This document shows positions 34,450-43,157 of a stretch of DNA of 64,000 nucleotides, piece after piece (position 1 is the first letter of the stretch; each line of letters starts with the position of its first letter). The notes under the pieces are model-generated. The model searched no databases and was not told the DNA's origin. It worked only from the letters and a program-made list of their open reading frames with translations. This DNA comes from Kineosporia succinea (lineage in GTDB: Bacteria; Actinomycetota; Actinomycetes; Actinomycetales; Kineosporiaceae). Both the position numbers and the translations under genes were made by a program. The DNA lies in contig NZ_JAUSQZ010000001.1 of assembly GCF_030811555.1 (NCBI RefSeq), forward strand, positions 1,922,001 through 1,986,000, read 5' to 3'.

Positions 34450-35628
34450 TCAGTGCTCCAGGAAGTCCAGCAGCGGCTGCAGCGTGACGTCCCACGAGTA
34501 GTGCTTCTTCACCCAGTCCTGGGCCACGGCCGAGGTGTCGCGCGGCGAGCGCAGCCGCGCCACCACGGTGTCGGCGAACAGCTGCGGGTCGATGGCCAGG
34601 CGGTCGACCAGCTCGGAGGGGATGTCCTCCAGGCCGGAGGCGCCGACGTCGGTGGAGACGATGTCGATGCCCGCCGCCAGGTACTCGAGAATCTTGATGC
34701 GGGAGCCGCCGCCGGCCAGCAGCGGCACGATGCCGAGCAGGTGGGCGTCGAGCACCGTGGACATGACCGGCGGGTTGGCCAGCAGGGTGATGCCGTCGGG
34801 CGCGCAGGCCTCGGTGACGGCCTTGCCCGGGTTACGGCCGGCGATCGTCACCGTGGCGTCGGGCATCTGGGCCCGCACCAGCGGCCAGACCTTCTCCGAG
34901 AACCAGACGATGCCGTCGATGTTCGGCTCCCAGTCGAGGGCGCCGGAGAAGACCATCGAGTTCGGCGGGCGGTTGCCCGAGGGCGTGACCTGCCCGGCGA
35001 AGATGCCGTTCTTGGCCACGATCCCGCCGCGTTTGGCGTTGAGGGCCCGGGCGTCGGCCGCGGTGCAGACCATCACCGGGTAGTGGTCGGCCACGTGCGC
35101 CTCGAGGTGACGCAGCAACCGCACCTCGGCGTTCATGGCGAGCCGGGCCTTGGCCGAGGTGGCCAGCTGGGCGCGCTGATTCATCAGGTCGGACTCGATG
35201 TTGTGCATGCTGACGACCACCCGGTCGCAACCGGCGGCGACCTCGTCGGTCAGGCCCGCCAGGGCGGTGTGGTCGATGATGCCGACGTCGTAGCGGCCCT
35301 CGGCCGCGTTCCAGAGGTTGTCGAGCAGCTTCGAGCCGCCGGTGCGGATCCCGCTCAGCGACTTGTAGCGCCAGCTGGTGCGCAGGCGGCGCAGCGCGTC
35401 TCCACCGGAGGCGCGGCCCGGGTGCTCTTCCAGCGGGCGGCCGGGCCCCTTCGCGACCACGCCGTCGGGGCTGACCACGGTGGTGTCGTAGCGGGTCGCC
35501 AGCGTCTCCAGGATGGCGAGGGTGCGCAGGGTGCCGCCCGAGGTCGGGACCGCGGAGAACTCCTTGGTCACCAGCAGAGCGCGGGGGGTACCGGCGGCGC
35601 CGGGCTTGGGAGCGTCAGTCGTGGGCAC
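34450..35628 (-). CDS. Glycosyltransferase, GT4-like
   Basis: A 392-residue GT-B transferase. The N-terminal acceptor domain has ALLVTKEFSAVPTSGGTLR; the C-terminal donor domain has MVFSGALDWEPNIDG, VTIAGRNPG and GGGSRIKILEYLAAG with the expected basic and acidic donor contacts, then VSTDVGASGLE. The domain resembles that of the transferase at 9930-11378. It should add a sugar to a polysaccharide intermediate. The GTG start at 35628 gives a sensible N-terminus but has no clear ribosome site. It is convergent with the GT2 gene and divergent from the next GT2. Confidence 0.86.
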   Translation of the reverse strand: MPTTDAPKPGAAGTPRALLVTKEFSAVPTSGGTLRTLAILETLATRYDTTVVSPDGVVAKGPGRPLEEHPGRASGGDALRRLRTSWRYKSLSGIRTGGSKLLDNLWNAAEGRYDVGIIDHTALAGLTDEVAAGCDRVVVSMHNIESDLMNQRAQLATSAKARLAMNAEVRLLRHLEAHVADHYPVMVCTAADARALNAKRGGIVAKNGIFAGQVTPSGNRPPNSMVFSGALDWEPNIDGIVWFSEKVWPLVRAQMPDATVTIAGRNPGKAVTEACAPDGITLLANPPVMSTVLDAHLLGIVPLLAGGGSRIKILEYLAAGIDIVSTDVGASGLEDIPSELVDRLAIDPQLFADTVVARLRSPRDTSAVAQDWVKKHYSWDVTLQPLLDFLEH

Positions 35629-35904
35629 CCCCAGACCCTAACCACTGCTGAGACCCCGTGGCGTCGCGAGCGGCCTCGGACCAGCCCGGAGAACCACTTG
35701 CACGGCGAACCGTGACGGCCCGCTACCAGGGGTTCCGAAGCCCGTCAGATCCGGTTTAAAGTCCTCCGACAGCGGGTTCACCGGCGTCGGCGCGCGGCTG
35801 GTTCCGGACTTGCCCCGTGTGTGAAACATACGGCGGCTACGCTCCGGGCATCCGGCCCACGATCAAGACAGGATCAAACCGATGGTCCTCACGAACGGCG
35901 CCTC

Positions 35905-36876
35905 ATGACCACTCACCGGCCCGCGGTGACCGTGTGCATCCCCACGTTCAACCGCCGGGAGCTGCTCGCCCGCAGTCTCCGTAGTGTGCTCGACCAGTCC
36001 TGGGAAGACGCCGAGATCATCGTCTCGGACAACGCGTCCACCGACGGCACCGAGGACTACGTCCGGTCGCTCGACGACCCGCGCCTGCGCTACGACCGGC
36101 TGCCCTCGAACATCGGCCTCTTCGGCAACCTCTCGCGCTGCCTGGGCCTGGGCTCCGGCCGCTACCGGGTGGTGCTCCCCGACGACGACAGCATGCTGCC
36201 GGGCAACCTGGCCGCCAAGGTCGCCTTCCTCGACGCGAATCCGGGTGCGGGTTTCGTGCACTCCGCGTTCCGGTACCTCGACGCGGGTCCCGAACCGCAG
36301 CCCGAGACCCAGAACTGGTCCCGCCTGACCGCCGACACCCTGGAGCCCGGCGTCGCCTTCCTGCGGCGCTCGCTGGCCGTGGGTGGCATCGTCTGCGTCT
36401 CCTCGGTGATGACCCGCAGCTCGATGGTCGCGGGTGAGCGCTTCGACATCTCCGACGGCCCGTACGCCGACATCGCGCTCTGGTGCCGCATCGCCGCCCG
36501 GTCCGACGTCGGCTTCCTGGCCGCGCCGCTGTCGGGCTACATGGTGCACGGCGGCTCGGCCAGCTCCGGTTTCCAGCTGGTGGAGGTCGCGGGCGGCCGG
36601 CACCAGCTGACCATGCAGCACGCCGACGCCACCCTGCAGGCGCACGGCCGGTTCGTTCAGCGCGCCGACATCAGCCCCGAGCTGAGGGCCGAGCTGGCCG
36701 CGATCGTGGCCGAGGCCGACCGCCGGATGCGCCTGAGCGTCCTGGCCAACCGCACCATCCCGCCGAACGCGCTGCGGGTGCTCAAGCGCGCGGTCGGCTG
36801 GGGCCGGGGCAACGCGCTGCACAACCGGCTGTCGCTCGACGGCCACAACGGCGAGGCCCCGGAGGTCACCGCGTGA
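35905..36876 (+). CDS. GT2-family glycosyltransferase
   Basis: A 323-residue GT-A transferase: TVCIPTFNRRELLARSL, IIVSDNASTDGTEDY, the donor motif LPDDDSM, and the DGPYADIALWCRIA region corresponding to the acidic catalytic segment. Sugar donor and acceptor are unknown. I chose ATG 35905; a start 28 codons upstream adds an unlikely Arg/His-rich extension. Its stop overlaps the GTG of the GMC oxidoreductase by 4 bases, so the two are translationally coupled and probably act on the same glycan or precursor. Confidence 0.87.
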   Translation: MTTHRPAVTVCIPTFNRRELLARSLRSVLDQSWEDAEIIVSDNASTDGTEDYVRSLDDPRLRYDRLPSNIGLFGNLSRCLGLGSGRYRVVLPDDDSMLPGNLAAKVAFLDANPGAGFVHSAFRYLDAGPEPQPETQNWSRLTADTLEPGVAFLRRSLAVGGIVCVSSVMTRSSMVAGERFDISDGPYADIALWCRIAARSDVGFLAAPLSGYMVHGGSASSGFQLVEVAGGRHQLTMQHADATLQAHGRFVQRADISPELRAELAAIVAEADRRMRLSVLANRTIPPNALRVLKRAVGWGRGNALHNRLSLDGHNGEAPEVTA

Positions 36877-38498
36877 TCGAGGCCGATGTCTGCGTGGTCG
36901 GAGCCGGTCCGGCCGGGTTGTCGGTGTCGTCGGTGCTGGCCGGGTCCGGCGTGCGGGTGGTGCTGCTCGAGGGCGGCTCCGAGGCGGCCTGGCGCCAGCT
37001 CGCCGACGTGCGTTCCGAGGGCGAGGACGCCTACCCGCAGAGCGACGTCACCCAGACCCGGGGCTCGGGCATCGGCGGCACGGCCGGTCAGTGGAGCTAC
37101 CGGATGAACAACGTGGACGCCGATCCGGAGGCCGGTGAGCGGGGCTGCCGCTACGCGCCGCTGGACGCGATCGACTTCGAGCGGCGCGAGGAGGTGCCGC
37201 ACTCCGGCTGGCCGATCACCCGCTCCGACCTCGACCCCTGGTACTCGAAGGCGCAGAAGATCGCCGGGCTGGGCGAGTTCGCCTACCACCCGAACTCCTG
37301 GAGCACCCCGCAGGCGCAGCCCCTCGACCTCGACCCGTCGCTCGTCGAGACCCAGATGTTCCAGTTCGCCCCGGCCTCGATCTGGGTGCGCAAGGTCTCG
37401 GGCGCGCTGCAGGCCGCCGGCGTGCGGATCGTCACCGACGCCAACGTGACCCGTCTGGAGGTCGACACCCCGGGCACCCGGGTGACCGGCGTCCACTTCT
37501 CCCGCACCGACGGCACCACCGACAGCGTGCGCGCCCGGGCCGTGGTGCTGGCCACCGGCGGTATCGAGACCGCGCGGCTGCTGCTGATGTCCGACGACCG
37601 GGTCACCGGCGGCCTGGGCAACACCAAGGACCAGGTGGGCCGCTACTGGATGGAGCACCCGCTGGTGCGCGGCGGCATGCTCCTCGCCCGCCCCGGGGCG
37701 AAGCTCGGCGAGCGGCTCAAGCTCTACGACGCGCACTGGCAGGGCTCGACCAAGATGATGGCCAAGCTGTCGGTGGCCCCCGACCGGATGCGACGCGAGG
37801 GACTGCTCTCCACGAGCTGCCTCTTCCTGCCCCGGCACGAGGTGATCGCGGGCAGCGCCGTGCAGGCCTACACCGAGATCCGCAGCCCCTCCGGCCGCGG
37901 CTCCGGGCTGCTGCACCAGGCGGCGCTGGGCGCCCGCATCGCGCTGGGGGCGAAGAACCTGCTCACCGCCCGCCGGGCGATCGCCGAGCAGCCGGGCCTC
38001 GACCTGTCCGGCTGGTCGCGGCAGCCGGACGCGGGCCGGTTCCGGGTGTTCGAGATCGTGCACCAGACCGAGCAGTCGCCCGACCCGGACAACCGGATCA
38101 CGCTCGACCGCGACACCCGCGACCGGTTCGGCCGGCCGGTGCCGGTGCTGAACTGGCACTGGAGCGCCGAGGACCGCCGCCGCATCACCCGCTCACGCAA
38201 CCTCTACGCGCAGGCGTTCTCCGAGGCCGGGCTGGGTGAGTTCGCGCAGACCGACTGGGACGGCGGCCAGCCCCGTCTGCTGGGCGGCAACCACCACCAC
38301 CTGGGTGGTGTGCGGATGTCGCCCGACCCGGCCACCGGCGTGGTGGACGCCGACGCCCGGGTGCACGAGGTGCCGAACCTGTTCGTGGCCGGCAGCTCGG
38401 TGTTCCCGACCGGCGGCTCGGTGAACCCGACGCTGACGATCGTGGCGCTCTCGCTGCGGCTGGGCGCGCACCTGGTGAAGGAACTGCCCACCCTCTGA
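36873..38498 (+). CDS. GMC-family FAD oxidoreductase
   Basis: A 541-residue flavoprotein with the FAD motif VVGAGPAGLSVSSVLAG (8-24), the GMC-type segments GSGIGGTAGQWSYR and LATGGIETARLLL, and a C-terminal GMC domain with NHHHLGGVRM (active-site His) and PTGGSVNPTLTIVALSLR. GMC enzymes oxidise alcohols or sugars with electrons passed to oxygen or another acceptor. Tight coupling to a GT2 gene suggests oxidation of a sugar residue or precursor of the polysaccharide, which is inference. No export signal is visible, so it is probably cytoplasmic. The exopolysaccharide region ends here. Confidence 0.87.
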   Translation: MIEADVCVVGAGPAGLSVSSVLAGSGVRVVLLEGGSEAAWRQLADVRSEGEDAYPQSDVTQTRGSGIGGTAGQWSYRMNNVDADPEAGERGCRYAPLDAIDFERREEVPHSGWPITRSDLDPWYSKAQKIAGLGEFAYHPNSWSTPQAQPLDLDPSLVETQMFQFAPASIWVRKVSGALQAAGVRIVTDANVTRLEVDTPGTRVTGVHFSRTDGTTDSVRARAVVLATGGIETARLLLMSDDRVTGGLGNTKDQVGRYWMEHPLVRGGMLLARPGAKLGERLKLYDAHWQGSTKMMAKLSVAPDRMRREGLLSTSCLFLPRHEVIAGSAVQAYTEIRSPSGRGSGLLHQAALGARIALGAKNLLTARRAIAEQPGLDLSGWSRQPDAGRFRVFEIVHQTEQSPDPDNRITLDRDTRDRFGRPVPVLNWHWSAEDRRRITRSRNLYAQAFSEAGLGEFAQTDWDGGQPRLLGGNHHHLGGVRMSPDPATGVVDADARVHEVPNLFVAGSSVFPTGGSVNPTLTIVALSLRLGAHLVKELPTL

Positions 38499-38534
38499 AA
38501 GAGGGGCCCGGCTGCCAGAGCCGGACCCCTCTTT
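38498..38534. terminator. Bidirectional terminator after the GMC oxidoreductase
   Basis: AAAGAGGGG/CCCCTCTTT outer arms with an inner CCGGCT/AGCCGG stem form a hairpin beginning at the stop codon. T and A runs on either side allow use in both directions, including by the convergent DUF397 gene. Confidence 0.8.
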
Positions 38535-38550
38535 CCAGGCAGAGCACGAG

Positions 38551-38760
38551 CTACGGCGTGCGCAGCTCGCCCCCGGCCACCCCGTCGACGAACGCCGACC
38601 ACTCACCCCGGGTGAAACGCAGCACCGGCCCCTCGGGGTCTTTGCTGTCACGCAGAGCTACACGACCCTCACCGAGGAATGCGACTTCCACGCAATTCCC
38701 ATTCACGCCGGAGCGACTGGACTTGATCCAGACGACATTGGCCAGCTCGTCAGTTCGCAT
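38551..38760 (-). CDS. DUF397 domain protein
   Basis: A 69-residue protein that is entirely one DUF397 domain: WIKSSRSGVNGNCVEVAF, then VALRDSKDPEGPVLRFT and EWSAFVDGV. These small proteins are almost always encoded beside an XRE/DUF5753 regulator in actinobacteria, and some pairs affect differentiation or antibiotic production. Biochemical function is not firmly known; it may bind or antagonise its partner. It lies 16 bases downstream of the regulator gene on the same strand, so they are likely co-transcribed. Confidence 0.93.
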   Translation of the reverse strand: MRTDELANVVWIKSSRSGVNGNCVEVAFLGEGRVALRDSKDPEGPVLRFTRGEWSAFVDGVAGGELRTP

Positions 38761-38776
38761 TGCCCGGTTCCGTCCT

Positions 38777-39622
38777 TCATCGCAGTCGGTCGGTCACCAT
38801 GCGCGCTGATTCGGCAGGGGACGCGGCCGTGGCCCGCAAGTGGTCGAAGGCAACAGTACAGGCCCGGACCTCGTCCTCGGTCTCCCGAAACATGCTCCCC
38901 GCCATGGTTTCGACACAGGCCACGGTCGGGTCGGGATCGGGGAAGTCGAGCAGCGAGAACGAGCCGAGCATGCCGACGTGAGAACCGGCGCTAAAGGGCA
39001 CGACCTGGAAAGTCACGTTCGGCAATTCCATCATCGACAGCAGGTGCTCGAATTGATCACGCATCACATCGGGCCCTCCGACAACCCGATGCAACACCGC
39101 TTCGTCGACAATGGCCCACAGAGCCAGGGGATTACTGCGCGTTAACAAATCCTGACGCCCGACCCGGATCTTGGCCTGCAGGTCGATCTGGTCGGCCGGC
39201 ATCAGCGGCATCTGCCCGGCCGAGGAGGACCGGATGTAGCCCGCCGTCTGCAGCAGGCCGGGGATCAGCAGCGACTCGTAGTTGCGCACCGACGCGGCCT
39301 CGGACTCGAGCTGGATGTACATGCTGTACTCCTCCGGGATCGACCCGGCGTACGGCTGCACCCAGCCCTTCTCGCCGGCCGCCTTGAGCAGGGCGAACAG
39401 CGCGTCCCGCTCCTCGGGGGCGACCTGGTAGAGCTCCAGCAGGCTGGTCAGCGTGCGGCGCTGCGGGCGCCCCTTGGCGGTCTCCAGCCGGTAGAGGGTG
39501 GCGACATTGATGTCGGTGCGTCCGGCGACGTCCTCGCGGCTCATCCCGGCAGCACCCCGCAACCGGCGCAGCTCGCTCGCGAGTCTGCGCATTCGGACGG
39601 TCGGCGGCGTGCGCGAGGCCAT
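38777..39622 (-). CDS. XRE-family regulator with DUF5753 domain
   Basis: A 281-residue cytoplasmic regulator. The N-terminus has an XRE helix-turn-helix (LASELRRLRGAAGMSREDVAGR.. NVATLYRLE), and the rest is DUF5753 (about 85-270: EAASVRNYESLLIPGLLQT, VLHRVVGGPDVMRDQ, FQVVPFSAG). This is the standard partner of DUF397. I chose ATG 39622 among three close Met codons; GGATGAGG precedes it. A palindrome (TGCAA-TCC-TTGCA) about 52-64 bases upstream is a candidate autoregulatory operator. Target genes are unknown. Confidence 0.92.
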   Translation of the reverse strand: MASRTPPTVRMRRLASELRRLRGAAGMSREDVAGRTDINVATLYRLETAKGRPQRRTLTSLLELYQVAPEERDALFALLKAAGEKGWVQPYAGSIPEEYSMYIQLESEAASVRNYESLLIPGLLQTAGYIRSSSAGQMPLMPADQIDLQAKIRVGRQDLLTRSNPLALWAIVDEAVLHRVVGGPDVMRDQFEHLLSMMELPNVTFQVVPFSAGSHVGMLGSFSLLDFPDPDPTVACVETMAGSMFRETEDEVRACTVAFDHLRATAASPAESARMVTDRLR

Positions 39623-39666
39623 GGACCTCATCCTTTCGGTCAAGTGTTCACCCGGACAAGCGCAAA

Positions 39667-39695
39667 ATGAGTTTGCAATCCTTGCATTTACTCAT
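39667..39695. promoter_or_regulatory. Candidate operator of the XRE/DUF5753 regulator
   Basis: TGCAA-TCC-TTGCA (39674-39686) is a perfect short palindrome inside an A+T-rich stretch, flanked by ATGAGT (39667-39672) and ACTCAT (39690-39695), themselves inverted but offset by two bases. It lies 45-73 bases before the regulator start, in the expected promoter region. Confidence 0.45.
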
Positions 39696-40344
39696 CGGTC
39701 ACTCGTATTGTTACGACATGGCGCGGGGATGAACGAGTCCCTCCCGTTCACCCCGCGCCCACCAAATTCCTCCCGTGACCGCTCCGGGCCCTGGTTCCTT
39801 CCCGTTCCGAACAGCCGGGCCACAGCTCCGGCCACCTGGCCGTGCCCGCCGGGCCCAGCGCCTCTACCATCCGGTGCAGCATCGGTACACCCCCTGGTGA
39901 GACCCGGATTCGGGCCCGGATACGCTTTGGTCACAAGACGCAGAGGCCGACGCCGACCACTACGTCAGACCCGGCCACGGACCACGCCACCAGCGCCCCG
40001 GCGCCGGTGGCACCAACTGGACGCCGCGACCACGGACGGACCGGCCGGACCAGGAGCACGGTAGTTCCGTGCGCCGAACGGTCGCCCGGAGTGGCGCAGG
40101 ACACAGTCGTCCGAGGCAGAGGGCTCAACCCGACGCCGAGACCCGCCGACCAATCCCGACAGGGAGGTCGGCAAGGCGCCGAGGACGTCGCCGAACCCGC
40201 CCTGAGCAGCGACGACGTAGTGGTGCGGAAACCTGCCGGTCGATCCGGACAGATGGCACAAACCCTTGCCGCCGATTGTTCCAGATGATGCCAATGCAAG
40301 ACTGAGCGCACGTGGCAAGACCTTCGGGAGTGGAAAAAGACACG
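39696..40344. other. 650-base region without a convincing gene
   Basis: Open frames here have no recognisable domains, no ribosome site and a Pro/Arg/Thr-rich composition typical of non-coding high-GC DNA. The last 80 bases are less GC-rich and probably contain the promoter and leader of the NADH dehydrogenase gene. Confidence 0.5.
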
Positions 40345-41748
40345 ATGTCGAACCAGCCTGCACAGACCCGCGACGCGGCCGTGAAACCGGCCCGCGAACG
40401 GGTTGTCATCATCGGGTCCGGTTTCGGCGGCCTCTTCGCCGCCCGCAAGCTGGCCCGCACTGACGTCGACGTCACGATCATCGCCAAGACCTCGCACCAC
40501 CTCTTCCAGCCGCTGCTGTACCAGGTGGCGACCGGTGTGCTGTCCCAGGGCGAGATCGCGCCGGCGACCCGCGAGGTGCTCCAGGGCCAGAAGAACGCCC
40601 GGGTGATGCTCGGAGAGGTCACGATCATCGACGTGGCCTCGAAGACGGTCACCTCGAGCACCCCCACCGGCGCCGACACGGTGACGCCGTACGACACCCT
40701 GATCGTGGCCGCCGGGGCGGGTCAGTCCTACTTCGGCAACGACCACTTCTCCGAGTTCGCGCCCGGCATGAAGAGCATCGACGACGCTCTCGAGCTGCGC
40801 GGCCGGATCTTCGGCGCCTTCGAGATGGCCGAGGTCACCGAAGACCCGGAGGAGATCCAGCAGTGGCTCACCTTCGTCGTGGTCGGCGCGGGCCCCACCG
40901 GTGTCGAGATGGCCGGCCAGATCGCCGAGCTCGCGCACCGCACGCTCAAGCGTGACTTCCGCAAGATCGACCCGACCAAGGCCCGCGTGCTGCTGCTCGA
41001 CGCCGCCCCGGCCGTGCTCCCGCCGTTCGGCGAGAAGCTGGGGCGCAAGGCGCAGAGCCAGCTCGAGACCATGGGCGTCGAGGTCCAGCTCGACGTCAAG
41101 GTCGTGAACGTGGACGAGGGCGGTGTCGACGTGATCGACCCCGACGGCAGCCCCCGCCGCATCGAGGCCCGCACCAAGGTCTGGGCCGCCGGCGTGCAGG
41201 CCTCGCCGCTGGGCAAGCAGCTGGCCGAGCAGACCGGCGCCGAGACCGACCGCGCGGGTCGCGTGCTGGTCCAGGAAGACTGCACGCTCCCCGGTCACCC
41301 GGAGATCTTCGTGATCGGCGACATGATGTCGCTGAACCGTTACCCGGGTGTCGCCCAGGTGGCGATGCAGGCCGGCAAGTACGCCGCCAAGACCATCCAG
41401 CACCGGCTCAAGCACCCGGGCGGCGAGAAGCTCCCGCCGTTCGAGTACTTCGACAAGGGCAGCATGGCCACGGTCTCGCGCTTCCATGCGGTGGCGAAGA
41501 TCAACGAGCGCATCCAGCTCTCCGGCTTCATCGCCTGGCTGATGTGGCTGGCCGTGCACCTGGTGTACCTGATCGGCTTCAAGAACCGGGTCACCACGCT
41601 CATGCACTGGGCGGTCACGTTCATCGGCCGCGGTCGCTCCGAGCGCACGGTCACCGACCAGCAGGTGTTCGCGCGGATGGCGCTGCACCGCGAGAAGCTG
41701 GCCACGCAGGCCGAGCGGGCCGAGACCGCGAAGAACGTCGCCTCCTAG
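40345..41748 (+). CDS. ndh: Type II NADH dehydrogenase
   Basis: A 467-residue, single-subunit, non-proton-pumping NADH:quinone oxidoreductase. It has the FAD motif VIIGSGFGGLFAARKL (21-36), the AKTSHHLFQPLLYQVATG segment diagnostic of Ndh, the NADH-binding FVVVGAGPTGVEMAGQI (about 175) and EIFVIGDM for the FAD ribityl. Near the C-terminus, GFIAWLMWLAVHLVYLIGF is a hydrophobic stretch that should anchor it on the cytoplasmic membrane face. It feeds electrons from NADH to menaquinone. GTG at 40312 is an alternative start. A nested hairpin follows the stop. Confidence 0.95.
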   Translation: MSNQPAQTRDAAVKPARERVVIIGSGFGGLFAARKLARTDVDVTIIAKTSHHLFQPLLYQVATGVLSQGEIAPATREVLQGQKNARVMLGEVTIIDVASKTVTSSTPTGADTVTPYDTLIVAAGAGQSYFGNDHFSEFAPGMKSIDDALELRGRIFGAFEMAEVTEDPEEIQQWLTFVVVGAGPTGVEMAGQIAELAHRTLKRDFRKIDPTKARVLLLDAAPAVLPPFGEKLGRKAQSQLETMGVEVQLDVKVVNVDEGGVDVIDPDGSPRRIEARTKVWAAGVQASPLGKQLAEQTGAETDRAGRVLVQEDCTLPGHPEIFVIGDMMSLNRYPGVAQVAMQAGKYAAKTIQHRLKHPGGEKLPPFEYFDKGSMATVSRFHAVAKINERIQLSGFIAWLMWLAVHLVYLIGFKNRVTTLMHWAVTFIGRGRSERTVTDQQVFARMALHREKLATQAERAETAKNVAS

Positions 41749-41760
41749 GGGCGGACGACC

Positions 41761-41809
41761 ACGGCGGACGGTGTCCTCACCCCTCAGGGGTGCGGGCACC
41801 GTCCGCCGT
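41761..41809 (+). terminator. Nested terminator hairpin after ndh
   Basis: ACGGCGGACGGTG (41761-41773) pairs with 41797-41809, and an inner CACCCC-TCA-GGGGTG hairpin (41778-41792) sits in the loop. The outer arm resembles the GGTGGACG arms of three other terminators in the window. Confidence 0.75.
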
Positions 41810-41882
41810 TTGGCTTGAGGACGCGCCGGGGCACCGAAGGCGCCCCGGGCACCCTGCGTGCCCCCACGCGTCCGTCAGCCCT

Positions 41883-41895
41883 TAATCTGACCTGC
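41883..41895 (+). promoter_or_regulatory. Probable -10 element of a leaderless transcript
   Basis: TAATCT (41883-41888) ends 7 bases before the GTG of the HipA-like gene, and there is no Shine-Dalgarno sequence. The spacing fits an actinobacterial -10 box with transcription starting at the start codon. Confidence 0.45.
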
Positions 41896-42690
41896 GTGCT
41901 CCGAACCGTCGCCGCGACCGCGTACCTGACCCCGTTACGGGAGGGCGGATCGCTGCCGGGCCTGGTCGAGGCCGACGACGACGGCATGTACGTGGTCAAG
42001 TTCCGCGGGGCCGGGCAGGGCACGGCCTCACTGGTCGCCGAGGTGATCGTGGGCGAGCTGTCGCGCCGGCTCGGGGTGCGGGTGCCGGAACTGGTGCGCA
42101 TCACGATCGACGGGCGCACCGCGCGGCTCGAGCCCGACGAAGAGGTGCAGGAGCTGCTCAACAGCAGCGCGGGAGAGAACCTGGGCATGGACTACCTGCC
42201 CGGCTCGTTCGGTTACGACGGCATCCACTGGCAGCCGCCGGCCCCCGAGGCCGCCACGATCCGCTGGATCGACGCCTTCGCCGCGAACATCGACCGCACC
42301 TGGCGCAACCCGAACCTGCTGATCTGGCACCGCGATCTGTGGGCGATCGACCACGGCGCCGCGCTGGTGTTCCAGCACGCCTGGCCACCGCTCGAACGCT
42401 GGGCCACCCGCCGCTACGACCTGAGTGAGCACATTCTGGCCCCGGTCGCCGACACCCTGGGCCGCGCGCAGCTCGACGCCCTGGACGCGGCGCTGGCCGC
42501 GAGGATCACCCCGGAGCTGCTCGACGAGGTGCTGAACCTGGTTCCCGGAGACTGGCTGCTGACGATGAACGCGGCCATCGGCGACGACCGCGACGCGGCG
42601 GCCTGGCGGGCGCGTTACCGCGAGTACCTGCTGGCCCGGCTGACCGACCGCGCCCCCTGGCGTCCCGAGCTGGCCCCGGTGAGCTCGTGA
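41896..42690 (+). CDS. HipA-like kinase domain protein (HipA_2 type)
   Basis: A 264-residue protein resembling the HipA-like kinase group: an N-lobe with YVVKFRGAGQGTASLVAEVIVGELS, then DAFAANIDRTWRNPNLLIWHRDLWAIDHGAALVF. The latter fits a catalytic loop and metal-binding segment (IDHGAA) of a HipA/PI3K-like kinase fold. Full-length HipA toxins are about 430 residues and pair with HipB; here the length is shorter and the partner is the overlapping DUF3037 gene (GTGA overlap). HipA/DUF3037 pairs recur in bacterial genomes, but their targets are not established. GTG start is probably leaderless. Confidence 0.82.
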   Translation: MLRTVAATAYLTPLREGGSLPGLVEADDDGMYVVKFRGAGQGTASLVAEVIVGELSRRLGVRVPELVRITIDGRTARLEPDEEVQELLNSSAGENLGMDYLPGSFGYDGIHWQPPAPEAATIRWIDAFAANIDRTWRNPNLLIWHRDLWAIDHGAALVFQHAWPPLERWATRRYDLSEHILAPVADTLGRAQLDALDAALAARITPELLDEVLNLVPGDWLLTMNAAIGDDRDAAAWRARYREYLLARLTDRAPWRPELAPVSS

Positions 42691-43157
42691 GCACCCGCCG
42701 AGGAGGCCTGGACAGCGGCCTGAACAGCGCTCCGGCCGTGGCCAACGTGGAGAGCGGCGACGACGGCCCCCGGCCGTTCTACTGGGCCACCGTGCGCGCC
42801 GTGCCCCGGGTGGAGCGCGGGGAGTTCGTGAACGTGGGCGTGGTGCTGTACTCGCAGCACCACGAGTTCCTCTCCTGCACCCGGCAGGTCGGCGACGACC
42901 GGCTGCGCGCGATCGACCCGGCCGTCGACCTGGAGCAGCTCGACGCCGTGCTGCGCGGCATCGGCTCGGTCTGTGACGGGGCGGCGGCCGCCGGGCTGAT
43001 CAGCGAGCAGCCGCTGCGGGCCCGGTTCGGCTGGCTCACCGCCCCGCGCAGTTCCGTGGTGCAGACCGGACCGGTGCACTCCGGCGTGACCGCCGATCCG
43101 GCGGCCGAGCTGGCCGGGCTGCACCGGCGCCTGGTCGCGCCGCGCCCCGAGCACTAG
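42687..43157 (+). CDS. DUF3037 domain protein
   Basis: A 156-residue protein with the DUF3037 pattern FYWATVRAVPRVERGEFVNVGVVLYS followed by a DRLRAIDPAVDLEQL helix and ARFGWLTAPRSSVVQTGPVHSG. No catalytic residues are assignable. Its GTG overlaps the HipA-like stop codon by 4 bases, so the two products are probably made together and may interact. Its own stop overlaps the stop of the convergent PspC gene by 4 bases, which leaves no room for a separate terminator. Confidence 0.9.
   Translation: MSTRRGGLDSGLNSAPAVANVESGDDGPRPFYWATVRAVPRVERGEFVNVGVVLYSQHHEFLSCTRQVGDDRLRAIDPAVDLEQLDAVLRGIGSVCDGAAAAGLISEQPLRARFGWLTAPRSSVVQTGPVHSGVTADPAAELAGLHRRLVAPRPEH

Noticed and set aside
14000-38500. Horizontal acquisition of the polysaccharide region as an island
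   Set aside because: No tRNA, integrase, transposase or flanking direct repeats are seen, and base composition and start-codon use look like those of the neighbours.
39842-40305. Pro/Arg/Thr-rich open frames in the gap before ndh
   Set aside because: Composition and overlapping frames are typical of non-coding high-GC DNA; no start signals or motifs.
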